64,000 bases of DNA from Tetmemena sp. SeJ-2015. Its lineage: Eukaryota; Ciliophora; Spirotrichea; Sporadotrichida; Oxytrichidae. This document shows, one piece after another, positions 48,438 through 59,676 of the stretch. The stretch is from NCBI GenBank assembly GCA_027382625.1, contig JAJKFJ010022115.1, positions 50,681 through 114,680 of the forward strand. The letters are read 5' to 3'. Below the pieces are notes generated by a model, which worked only from the letters and a program-made list of their open reading frames with translations, searched no databases and had not been told where the DNA came from. The first letter of the stretch is position 1. The number at the start of each line of letters is the position of its first letter. The position numbers and the translations under genes were made by a program.

Positions 48438-51400
48438 ATGTTCATTTATTCCTCATACAGTCTAATTATCAGATTTATTTTGAGATACCCTAAGCTGCAT
48501 GAGAAAATGGAGCTTGCTTTTTTCTTTCCTTTGGCAAGCTTTTTAGTTGCTCATAAAGCAGTTAACATGAGCTAAGTCTTTAAAGTGGATCATTTTCTGT
48601 TCTCGCCTGTAATCCCATTCACACAGATAAGTATAATTGTCAGGCTAGTCAACTCCTCAATAAATTAAAGTTTCATAATCTCATTAAAAATATGCAAATT
48701 TATATTAAAGTTATAAATTGGTTCTACAAAACGTGCTTTTATATGGTGACACAAATAACTCTTAATACTTATATACTTTACACATTCGGCTTCATAACTG
48801 AGAGCACCGCTTAACTCCCTCTCTATACAATCACTTAGACTTTATTCGTAGGAGTTGTCACCAGATAGGTCGAAATAATCCAGAGGACAATTCTCATCAT
48901 GAGGAAGAAGGAACAGCAGCAAGGACAAAAGCTCAAGGCCATTCTTAATTAATTTCAAGATGGGGTTCTCATTCTTAACAAAAATCAATTAGATCAGTAG
49001 CTCATTTATTCAAATGAGGGATTCATCGCACTCCAAACCCATCTTATTTTTTCTAAAAGAGGAGTTAACTGCTTTTAAGAAAAGACATTAAATGAAAGAG
49101 TTAGTAAGTTTAAATAAGTTAATCGAAAATAAATTAAATAGTTTACTTGATTAAAATTGATTCAAGGAGACACTATTAAAGTGTCTTATTATTCTATATA
49201 TTTGCATTTTTTGAAATTGAGCACTGAAAAGATAACTCTAAAAGAAACTCGTATTAAATTTTGATTTTTTATCGAGCTTGCTGCAAACCAAGATAAGAGA
49301 GATCCATTTATACAGTCTCGATTTTGCAGCTCCCCATTTTATAATAAAAGTTTTGTGAACTGCAAAATGAATCTTCCTTCGATTGTCAAACTTAATAATT
49401 TTTATAGGCAGGAATGAGTCACTCCAAAATTCCTTACCAAATTAAAAAAAATAATACTTGAAGTATCCAGACTTGAATTAGAGATTCCATGATTTTAGGC
49501 ATCAACTTCTAAGCACATGGTATAAAATATGGCCTGCATTGAATTACTTGCATCTTATTCTCTCCATTAACAATTTTAGCAGCTTTTATTACTCTATTTA
49601 GTATTAATTTCGAAGAGAGAATATTAGAGGCGATTGAGCTAAATATTGGAGGCTATTGATATTCTAGTACTATTTTAGGGTCTAGTCTCATCAAATCTTA
49701 TCTCTAAAATATTTCGTAGCATTTATTGATTCTATTTCAAATTTTAATTAATTTAATTTAATTTAATTTATTAGGAATTAATTATGCCTAACGAGCATAT
49801 AATACTTAATCGATTTAAAGTAATTCACAGGCGTAACTCCTTGATCAGTTGTGCCAAGTCACCGTGAAAGCCCACCGTAAAATTTTAATTAAAATCAGTG
49901 ATTGGTTAAAATAATAGAAGAATAGTTGCAACTTCATGGCAGTTGAAATCACATATTCATCCTCTGATCTGCTGCTTGTTTTATAGACAATCAAAAATTA
50001 ATATGAATTTCTTCTTTAATAATCTCCGCACCCCCTCTCAGCAGTGAGATATGATAAACGCAAATTAATCAAAATGATATTTCAGTCTTTTAAGATCGTA
50101 TAATCCTTATAACTCTGAATGAAAGTTCCCACAAAAAAGTTGCCAGGATGGAAAGTTCTTATAATTTTATGCTGAATCGAATGGGCTAATAACTAATTAA
50201 ATTGGAAACACTTCACCTGCTAATGATTTATTCCATTTTAATTTAATTAGTAATTTAATTCTCTTTTGTATTAAAATCTCAGCTAATTTATTCAAACTTA
50301 AATTTATTGAGAAATTTACTGACTCTTATAAACGAGTAAAATACCTCAAAATCTATCTCCCAGTCATTTTTTTTAAAAAAAAATTATATAGACGCTTTAC
50401 TATCCACTCGATAATTTAAATGTGATTTTATTTTTAAAGAGAGGAAGCGAATTCTTCGGAATACACATAATTTACTGTTTATCAATATATTTTAAGAAAA
50501 AGAAATCTAAGAAGGTTTTATCGTCGTAGTCAAATACTTAATTATACTAAAAGACATCAAGCTAAAATGACATGGATCCTTTGACTTCTTTCAGAAAATA
50601 AAATAGCTTTCTTCTCAAATTTTAAGTATTTTTTGGTTTTCTAGATGATTTGTTTGAGGAATTTCAATTCAAGCCGGAGTTTTCAACTAATAATGATAAG
50701 TCAAGTATTTTGTCAATTTTATTTAGTCGATAGACTTCGGTGATTTAGTTGAAAGTGCAAGAAAAGCTCTAGCTAGTGGTTCTCAGATGTAAAACTACTT
50801 TTTTAAGGTTGAGCCTATTTCCTATTCAGTTCAGATCAGTGCAACTCTGTTACAGGAGGATGATCAGATTTTATTTGTGTTCAAGGAGGTTTCAACTATC
50901 AAAAAGCTTCAAACCTCAAAAAATAAAGAAAAATTTACCAACATATTCATCAACTTTAATAAATCATTATTTCATAATCGTTTAACTCCACAGCCCATAA
51001 TATTTTCACTCCCATTAATTTATAATTAATTTAAATGGGCTTCTTGGGATAGCTGAACTTATAAATAAAGAAATATAGATTCCCTCTGCCCTTCAGTACG
51101 TCAAATTAATGAAGAGCTGCATCCATTAACTTTTTTACACTACTCAAAATATTATTGAGCACTCAAGAATTCGACTAAAGACCGAGGCAAAAGATATAAA
51201 AGAAAGTGAGTTAAAAGCTTACATAAACAGCGTGTTTGATTTATTTAGCCACGAGGCCAAACAGAAAAATTAATTTCTCTTCATTTGTAAATATCAAGTA
51301 CGTAAGTAGAGTAAGCGAGGAGCAGGCGGACATTTAACTACAGTTTGAGGTGTAGAGGGCTCAACTTGTGCTATTTAATATGATCAGCAACTCCTTCAAA

Positions 51401-54299
51401 TTCACAAGAACTGGTTAGATAGTGGTGACAGGCGCGATAACAAACTCAATATCTTATTATGGTGTGTATAATTTCGATTATTAAGTCAGATGAGTTAGTA
51501 TAGATTTAGGAGAAAGTTCACTAGAAATGTAAGAAACAAATAAGACTTAACTTATTTAGCATTACTCAAGCCTCTGACTATTCTGCTCTAAATTTTTATA
51601 TAATATTACTTATTTCTCTAAGAATAGAACAAGGAAGACTTCTGCAATTAAGAGTGGATTTATGCAACTGTAGAAGTTTTATTTAATTTAAGACACAGGA
51701 GAAGGAATAAAAGAAAATACAGTGAAGAAAGTTTTCCATATGCTCGCTTATTCATGAATATAATCAAATATCATTAGATAATAAGCTCAAATATAGTTTA
51801 GTTGAAGATGAATAGCAATCTAATTTTATGTTAATCAGATAAACTAGCATGGACTAGGACTCGGTCTATCCATTTCTAATTAGATCTGTAAATCCATTTT
51901 GTATTATAATTTAAGGCACGTAAATGGGAGGTTAAATAAATTTCTTTTTTTTAATTTAATGTATATAATTCTTTTTACTAATAGACCAAAGTCTTTATTA
52001 TTTGAGGTTGCATTTTCTTAGAGAGATCTGGCAAAATGAAAGGTTCAAGATTAATTATGAAAATAATATATATGAATGATTTGGATTCATAATTCCAGTT
52101 GCAAGAATGTCTTCTGCTATAGTCCAAGAGACTCAAATCCTAAATAGAAAGTAAATTATTTTTAATTTACATTTCCAAGTCGGAGTTTACTTACTGATGA
52201 ATTTTTAGGATATACAGAGAGAGTGCCTATCTTAGCCCAACACCGAATTAATCAATAGCAGTTAGAGTAAATTTAGACAGATCGGTCAGTGTAAGTTTTA
52301 GCTATTAAATTAATGAAATATGTTTTAGAGCGATGGACACTATTGAGTCTTATTCAGAGAGGATATGTGAAACGATGGATTCGTCTATAATTTATATATT
52401 GTAAAGGAAGGTGCTGAAATAACCCAAATGAGGCCCACAATGAAAAAGAAAACTTCATTTATTATATGAATGCATATGAAAAAGTTAAAAGTGAGAATCC
52501 GTGGTGTGGTATCAAAGTTGGGTTAGTGCGGGGAAAGAATATTGCCTGCTATTATTCTCTGCATCTTTTGGTCACTATTATCCTTCAAGAGGGGCAATCT
52601 TTTTTTTAAAGAATCAGTACAGTAAGTGCTCTGGAAATAAAATAGAGGCCAAAACTGAGGAAGAAGAGTAGTTATCCACAAACCGAATATCAACCGCCCT
52701 AGTTTATCAATCTCTCTTCGATATAAGGGTCCAAAGGAGGAACGATTATGTTTAAAATAGCGAAGAGTGAGCTAAACAGATGCGAGACTATCTCTCAGCA
52801 TGAGTTAGATTATCATTTTTTGGGATATTGTTTCGTTAAATTTGCCATCTGGCTATTTAAGCCATAATTTTCTTTAAAGTGACACCTATCCATGGAATTC
52901 TCAGGTCAGACTAGGTGTTTTAAGTCATTTTTTGCATCTTAGTTTTTTCCGACGTCAAAAAGAATTGTGTTCTTCGTATCATCCACTCAGATGTAAAGAC
53001 TAAAAACTGAGAGATGATACGGGAGTCTAAATTTTCTATTCCACTTTTTCATCAATACTGTTGATATATAAAGCATAAGGGGTGTTCTTCACGGTATTTA
53101 TAGGTACGTCATATGTTTCAAGTGCAAATAAAATATAAGTGGTTACTTAAAATACTCAGGTGATAAATTTATGCACTGAGCAGTTTTTATTTCCTCTAAA
53201 TTATTATATGAAAGCAACGAAGAGCTTAAATTTTTATTTTGGTATGCAGAATCTCTGCGAAAGACGAGCATCTTCCAGAAGCTTTAAAGAAGAAGAGAAG
53301 AAGCAAATTTTTTAAACCAATTCTACTATCAGAAACGAAAGTTTACACTCTGCTTGCTCACGTTAATAGAATGCATAAAAGTCTAAGCTTGACAAAGAAA
53401 TTGATAAAGGTCATAGGTTTAGCTTCGCTAATGAGTTTGTGACTCAAAACTCTAAAGCAGCTCGTAGGAAGAACCTTATTACAAACAACTTCTTCATTTA
53501 TTAATTTTTTATTTAGTGCGAATGACGTGGGCTTTCACGGTGACGTGGCACAACTGATCAAGGAGTTACGCCTGTGAATTACTTTAAATCGATTAAGTAT
53601 TATATGCCCGTTAGGGATAATTAATTCCTAATAATTTAATTTAATTTAGTGCGAGAACATCAACTTCAAAACAGATCCAAACGCTATTGTGGCACATAAC
53701 AATAAAACTCATTCTTCTTCCAAACTTATTCATCCTTTCGCTTCATGTGAGGAACAAGAGACGCAAATTCTCGTTGTGGATGACACTATTTTCAATGTGG
53801 AAATTGTTAAAATGTTCCTGAATAAATTCTTCGGAGTTAACTGCGATGTGGCTTACTCAGGCCAAGAGGCTATTGATAAAGTAAAGAGGAAGATCAACTC
53901 AGTGGCCACGTCATTTTGTCTCCCATACAAGATCATTCTTAAACTATTTTTCCATTCTCATGGATAAATAATAATACTCGTAATAATAGATTATAATATT
54001 TTACAATAGATACAGTAATTTAATTAAATTTTAATGATGGATATAAACATGTCAGGACTAGAGTATTTAATATTTTTATAGATGGAGTGGAGACCACTTC
54101 TTAAATTAGGAGAATTTTTATGGGATCTTTGAGACAAGACTGCAAAATATACGCGCACACTGCTATTCCTGAAAGCTAGCTAGGTAGCTGGATTGAGAAA
54201 GGTTTTGATGGATATTTACCAAAGCCCTTAACTCTAAACCATCTCCTCTAAATTTTAAAGATTGCCAAGATACAAATATTTATGTTTTAATCAAATTGA
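48438..54299 (+). CDS. Hybrid sensor histidine kinase 1, heavily IES-interrupted
   Basis: The N-terminus has membrane helices (MFIYSSYSLIIRFILRYPKL; AFFFPLASFLVAHK; FVGVVTRQVEIIQRTILIMR). A PAS-like segment follows (LKAILNQFQDGVLILN; FFKVEPISYSVQISATLLQE). The dimerisation helix carries the phospho-His in STAHNIFTPINGLLG (H then N, not the usual H-E). Then come TTQNIIEHSRIRLK, the N box LVLFNMISNSFKFTRTGQ, a G1-type DTGEGIKE and G2 GLGLGLSISNQICKSI. The receiver domain has ILVVDDTIFNVEIVKM, the acceptor Asp in KIILMDINMSGLDG, and FDGYLPKPL with the conserved Lys. TGA at 54297-54299. At least eight repeat-flanked IESs must be removed for a continuous frame. Regions 49141-50640 and 51950-53230 hold long AT-rich, still unresolved gaps. 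It shares its order with the next two genes, so they are tandem paralogues. Confidence 0.8.
49739..49892 (-). mobile_element. MITE-like element copy 1, flanked by AAATTTTAATTAA
   Basis: A ~125-bp unit whose reverse complement recurs at 53522-53643 with only a few mismatches over ~110 bp. It is bounded by 13-bp direct repeats AAATTTTAATTAA (49739-49751 and 49880-49892). Noncoding, probably a short germline transposon or IES. Confidence 0.7.
50699..50724. other. IES, 26 bp, pointer AGTC
   Basis: AGTC at both ends. Excision joins FSTNNDKS to IDFGDLVESARKAL in frame in the PAS region of kinase 1. Confidence 0.75.
50952..50983. other. IES, 32 bp, pointer AACT
   Basis: AACT flanks; no GT-AG ends. 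Excision restores FTNIFINSTAHNIFTPIN, matching uninterrupted FTNVFINSTAHNIF and FTNVFINATAHNIF in kinases 2 and 3. Confidence 0.92.
51017..51033. other. IES, 17 bp, pointer AAT
   Basis: AAT flanks. Excision restores TPIN-GLLG, as in SPINGLLG (after its own excision) and TPINGMLG of the paralogues. Confidence 0.88.
51267..51288. other. IES, 22 bp, pointer AAAT
   Basis: AAAT flanks. Excision joins AKQKN to IKYVSRVSEEQADI in frame, leading directly into the conserved N box of kinase 1. Confidence 0.82.
53511..53643 (+). mobile_element. MITE-like element copy 2 = IES, 133 bp, pointer ATTTAGTGCGA
   Basis: Eleven-bp direct repeats ATTTAGTGCGA (53511-53521 and 53644-53654) flank a near-perfect inverted copy of the unit at 49752-49879. 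Excision joins NNFFIYQFFIQ to CENINFKTDPNAIVAHN in frame in kinase 1. Confidence 0.85.
53934..53952. other. IES, 19 bp, pointer CATTCT
   Basis: CATTCT flanks. Together with the next IES, excision restores KIILMDINMSG at the receiver phospho-Asp, matching LVLMDINMAG in kinase 2. Confidence 0.9.
53960..54036. other. IES, 77 bp, pointer ATGGATA
   Basis: ATGGATA flanks. It splits the phospho-acceptor motif only seven bases after the previous IES ends. Confidence 0.9.
54059..54078. other. IES, 20 bp, pointer TAGA
   Basis: TAGA flanks. Excision gives SGLDGVETTS, matching AGMDGVQTTR in kinase 2. Confidence 0.85.
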
Positions 54300-55356
54300 C
54301 AGTTCAGCTTATATTTAGCGTGAATGAGGTAGCAACGAATAAATCAGCAACAATAAATACTAAATTTATAGTAATTATAGCTAAGAACTTAATAAAAAAG
54401 AGAATTAAATAGATATTAAATTAAAAGGATTAAAATCGTGAATGATGAAGTATCTCAGATTTGAATAATTATTAGACCATTCGATTCAGCATAAAATTCT
54501 AAGACCGACCTTTTATCCTTGCAATATTTTTGCGGGAGCGCTCAGTCAAGAGCTATAAGCATTACATATTTTAAAGGAGGGAGAAGAATATGATGATGAA
54601 GAAGAGTGCGTGAGTCATATCTCGCTGCTATGAAGTGCTGTGAAGATGATTAAATTTTGATGGATATCTGCCAAAGCCCTTAATTTTAATAAGCTATCTA
54701 CAAGCTGTAGATCAAGGGCGAACCTATGATTTCAACTGTCACCATTTTGCAACTCTCCATTTATTATTTAACCAATCATCGATTTTAATTAAAATTCCAA
54801 CTATAATGATTAGTTAGTAGAATTATTATTTTTTATCTTATTTATAGATTCAAAATAATTATTAATTATAGCATAGAATTATTAAAGAACTTATTAATTA
54901 GCAATTAAATTAATTGAGTTCAGGATTTGGTAGCGATAATATAATAAATTTGAAAGCAGGTTATTATATAAGAAATCCTCACAAGTTTGTAAGATAATAA
55001 ATTTAAATTTTTTTAAATATGCAAATATAAGAAAGTTAATTTAATAAGATAGGATAGGCAATAATTTCGCTACTAGGATGCTTAACAATTGAACTATTTT
55101 TACAAATGAATTAGTTTTGCAAAATCTTAGCTATAATAAATTAGGGATAAATGACTATTTCTGGTCTTTAAAATTATGTAGATAAACATTTATATAAATT
55201 AAATTTTTTTGCCTGATATCCCTTTGATTGATAAATGACAGAAGATTTATAAGATTCACATAAATGTTTATCAGTGCTAGTATTAAGTAATTTTTAGTAA
55301 AGTTAAGCTGGTAGTTAATTAGAATAGAAGGTTTATAGAAACACTACTTACTTTAA
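54300..55356. other. AT-rich region with a second receiver-tail fragment
   Basis: Mostly AT-rich, with no complete gene. Around 54653-54690 a piece encodes FDGYLPKPL in one frame, nearly repeating the receiver end at about 54205-54240 of kinase 1. It is preceded by EYDDEEECVSHISLL. It is a partial duplicate or an unplaced germline segment of a related kinase. Confidence 0.5.
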
Positions 55357-58300
55357 ATGGCTAGAAAGACTTACACTAAAGAGCAATATGAAAAATATTA
55401 TGAGAAAACATTTCAGAACTACTAGAGGTGCTCATCAAGATTTATATTTTGAGATTGCACATTACTGGCATATCATGATGTTCGTTATTGCTCTCATTTA
55501 TAACATATTCACCCTCTCAGACATCCTTGGTTTATCTTTCTCTTATATACTTATGAGTGGAATGAGTAAGTTGCTTATCAACAAATCTTACTACTAAACT
55601 TAATTCTAAAGTCTTTAAAGTGATATCAATTAAAAAACTTATAGGACTAAAAGTATTTAAAATAAAAATTCTTTATAAAAATTGAAGTTCATAATAGGGT
55701 TTACTTTTACGTTGAGACATATTTCTCATTGCCAGTAATAATAGATAAAAGAATTAAGGAGTAATCTCCCAGAGCATAAATAAAAACATATGCATAACCT
55801 GAATAACTACCACTCGTGAGCAAGAGTCAGCAGAGAAAAATTCCCCAATTAATGTGTAAAAATTCTTAAACTAAGAAATTCTGACAACACGTTGGCAACT
55901 TCTCCTAACTTAAAAATTCTGCTAGTATGAGTGCTCTATTCATTAAACCCTAAGCTTATAATTGGAGGGAAGAAAATTGATCCTGGCTCTCAATTGTATG
56001 AGTAGCATCTATAATTAATTTGTATATGAACATTGCCAAAATCTACCCTAATAAATAATTCCTCTAAATATCAAGTGGGAATTCAATAGCGGCCTTTTGC
56101 CATATGTAAGTTCCTTCTGCCTAACTATCAGTTGAGAGGAGGACATAAATCTAGGGAAGGTATATCCAACTTACAGATTAGTGTGAAAATCACACGGCTT
56201 CGGGATTCTCTATAATCCAAGTATCCCTAAATTAAAACTAAACCTTATTTACCACGAAACTATAAAGTTTATCAGTGATTTATCTTCTCATAACTAGTGC
56301 CATTTAAATTTCACTAATTAGGGAATCTAAAGGTCATCATATTTATTTATTTTCTAATTTAATAATTAATTTCCAATAATAAATATTCTGATTGCGTATA
56401 CTATGCTTGACCGAAGTTGAGAAAAAGGTAATTTTTTGTTATTTCTTTTAAGTTTAAATAGACTTCATAATCTATGATCCTGTGGTGTGTATCGGCTAAG
56501 CTTACACCATGACTAAGCTATTTGTTTCTCCAACTTTATTTGTAAATTAAAATGAGTTTTCTCCAATAGACTGGCGACATAAAACCTTGACATTTGCATT
56601 TACTTAAACTGTTTACTACTTGATGAGAAACTTATTAATATTTATGATGTTTTCAACAAAGTATGGATTTGCTCACCCTTTCTAGAATCTCTCTATACCT
56701 TTCATTTAAAACACAATTATAATATTTTGTGTGCCACCACCTATTTCGCAGCTGCTTAGAAGGAAATGGAAGATCTCTTTTACGAATTCATGATCGCTAG
56801 ACTCAGAGAGAAAAGTCTAAAAGAGAAACTGTTAAACTCAACTGTTAATATATAATTTATAAATTATTTAAATACAACTTATTCCTATTTGCGTTTATCT
56901 GTATTGGGAGTATTCCAAGATGGCGTCCTTATGATTAAAAATTTAGAGAAAGACTGCTCAATTATTTACCAAAATGAGAGCTGCAAGAAAATGCAATCAA
57001 TCTCAATTTATATTTAAATGAAAAATTGTTATTAAGAACCAATGAATAACAGTTCAAAAAGCAATTTAAAGTTCAGGCTTTTCAAAAAGCATCAATCAGC
57101 ACAAGTGAGCAAGATAAAGATTTTCACATGCGAAAAATAGAGGAAGATCTTAAAAGCTCTATTTAGAATATTAGTTACCAATTTAATAGATTGCTTATCA
57201 TTTTAAGTTTGGAATCGATATTCAAAGGATTGAAGTTTAAACCTGAGTTTGGCCATGGACATGAACTCTTGATGACTTTTGAGGAGTGGATAGATGTTTA
57301 AAGACTATAGTTAAAAGAACAGTCGTGTCAAAGTGTCCAGAGCTACTTTATTAAAGTTGAACCCATTTCTGCCTCTCTTTAAATTAACATCAGTCACATC
57401 AAGCAAGATGATTAACTATTAGTCGTGCTTAAGGAGATAACTACGATTAAGAAGCTACAAAATACAAAGAACAGAGAGAAGTTTACCAACGTCTTCATTA
57501 ATTCTACGGCCCATAACATATTTAGCCCGATAAATGGCCTACTTTCAATTTAATAATTTACTTGGAGTGATTCAGCTGTTCTAAGTAGAGATGAGCAAGA
57601 ACAGTAAAATTGCATCTTACTTGAGGATCATGAAGTGCTGCATATTCCATCTTTACTTCACCACCCAAAACATTATCTTAGATTTCATTAATTATCGAGC
57701 ATTCAAGAATTCGGCTGAAGCAGGAAATAAACGAGACTAAAACCATCAAACTGGGAAAACTTATTTAAGAGGTAGCTTAGATATTTGAAACTGAGAGTTC
57801 AAGAAAAGGCATCAATTACAACTAAGTCATAGAAGGATTAAAAGTTCTTTATTTAATTTAAGGTAGTAAAACTTAGATGGTTGTATAAAAGACAAGAGTT
57901 TAGCTTATTCTTTATAACTTACTTAGTAATGCCTTCAAATATACCTTGCATGGGGAAATTTTTATATTGTCTGATTTTTAATCACAGTTCAGTCCTAGAT
58001 ATTGACATCAGGACCAACTACAAAGATTTATAAATATTTTGAGATAACTCATATTTTATTTTGAGATTTGATGAAGCCCTTTTTATTAAGAATGATGGTA
58101 AATCATATTTTAACCTAATAATTATCCACAATAGAAATAAAATAAGAGTTAATCAGGCATGTGAGTTCAAGAGATCTGAGTTAAAATTAAAGCTACTTGT
58201 ACATAAGTATTTCGGATACGGGTGAGGGAATGCCTGAATTCAACGCTGGCAAGCTTTTCCATCTTTCAAATAATTAATTTATCTATTCAGAAAGCTTAAA

Positions 58301-59535
58301 GTTTCGTCTGACAACATTAACTAACAAGGCCTTGGGCTAGGGCTCTCTATATCCTCCTTGATATGTAAATACTTACTTATTCTGATACATTTCTAGGCGA
58401 GCAATTAAACGGAAAGATATTCGTAGAGTACTCAAAACTTAAAAAGGGCTCAAAGTTCGGGCTGTTTATCCCAGTAGTGATTACTTAAGAGCACCAGGAT
58501 TAGGAAAGTGAAAGTTCAGACTTGGAAAGGAGAAACTTAGATTGTGATGAGAATCAAATTCTTATTGAAGACGATGAGGACGATGAATATGAGGAGTAAA
58601 AAGATGGCAACTACTCTAGTTCAGAGCTTCTCCCTCACTCAGAACTTAAAAGGCATGAGACTTCTACTAACAATGACTGCTTCCTAATTCAAAGCTTATT
58701 TTTAATTACAGAGAGTGATAAGAGTTTGGAGTTACTACCCTCACACAGGATTCCAGATTACAATGTTAAACTCATATATTCTTAATTTAAATCGAGAGTT
58801 CTTTCAATCACTTCACACTATAGAAAGGTAGACACGAAGAAATATGGAGGAAGATAACTATAACCTCTTATTCGAAAGGATAAGGTTTGAGGAAGAGTCC
58901 ATTCATGAATAAGATATCTTATCCATACATAAATAATTAAAGTTTATTATAATCCAACTAAAGCTTCACTCTGGACAAGGTTGAGCCAGCAGAAACTTAA
59001 ATAAATTATTTTAAGACATTATCTCCAAGGCCTTGCATTTATTTATTTTGAATTTAGAGGAGGAAGAAAAGAAATCCTCACCTCAGATCCTTGTAAAATA
59101 ATATTTCTTAAATATGAAATATGTAGTTGATGACACGATTTTTAACATTGAGATAGTGAAACTGATATTGCAGAATATTTTCCAGCTGGAGTGTGACGAG
59201 GCCTACTCGGGACAACAAGCAATAGAGAAAGTAATGTAAAATATAGAAAGTCACGAGTTGGAGGGAACTTCTCTCTACAAATTAAATTAGTTATTTTAAT
59301 TGGTGCTGATGGATATAAATATGGCAGGCATGGATGGAGTACAGACTACCAGGCTTTTGAGGGAGAGATTCAGCCACATTTACAATGAAAGGGGTAGCAA
59401 GATATTCGCTCACTCGGCCATCCCAGAGGAGTAGTTTGGAGAGAGCTCAGACAGAGGATTCGATGGGTTCTTGCCTAAGCCACTCGACATAAATCTGCTC
59501 AAGAACATTCTGTGTGATCTAGATATTATAATTTG
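55357..59535 (+). CDS. Hybrid sensor histidine kinase 2
   Basis: ATG at 55357 (MARKTYTKEQYEKYYEKTF) leads to membrane helices (IAHYWHIMMFVIALIYNIF; LGLSFSYILMSGMSKLL; TLTFAFTQTVYYLMRNL). Then come FAAAQKEMEDLFYEFMIARL and a PAS-like part (GVFQDGVLMIKNLEKDC). DHp: FTNVFINSTAHNIFSPING with the phospho-His. TTQNIIEHSRIRLK follows after one excision, then ATPase pieces (RLILYNLLSNAFKYT-type sequence near 57900; SDTGEGMPEF; GLGLGLSISSLICK). The receiver is intact: VDDTIFNIEIVKLILQNIF, LVLMDINMAGMDGVQTTR, AHSAIPEEQFG, RGFDGFLPKPLDINLL, with TGA 59533-59535. Short IESs occur at 57541-57559 and 57672-57690; AT-rich gaps at 55610-56400 are probably germline-limited. Of the three, its receiver is the cleanest reference. 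Confidence 0.8.
57541..57559. other. IES, 19 bp, pointer ACTT
   Basis: ACTT flanks. Excision joins SPINGLL to GVIQLFQVEMSKNS in frame; kinases 1 and 3 have no insertion at this base. Confidence 0.88.
57672..57690. other. IES, 19 bp, pointer ATTATC
   Basis: ATTATC flanks. Excision restores TTQNIIEHSRIRLK, identical to the uninterrupted sequence in kinases 1 and 3. Confidence 0.92.
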
Positions 59536-59676
59536 AATCTTACCACCTTTTATTCATTTAAGTAGTAAAGTTATTAAAAACGTAGTGAGAGAAAATATAA
59601 TTATAAAATTCAGAAGCATTTAGCAAAGTTACAGAGACAGAAAAAGTTAAATTAAAAAGTAGATTTGGTAATTTAG

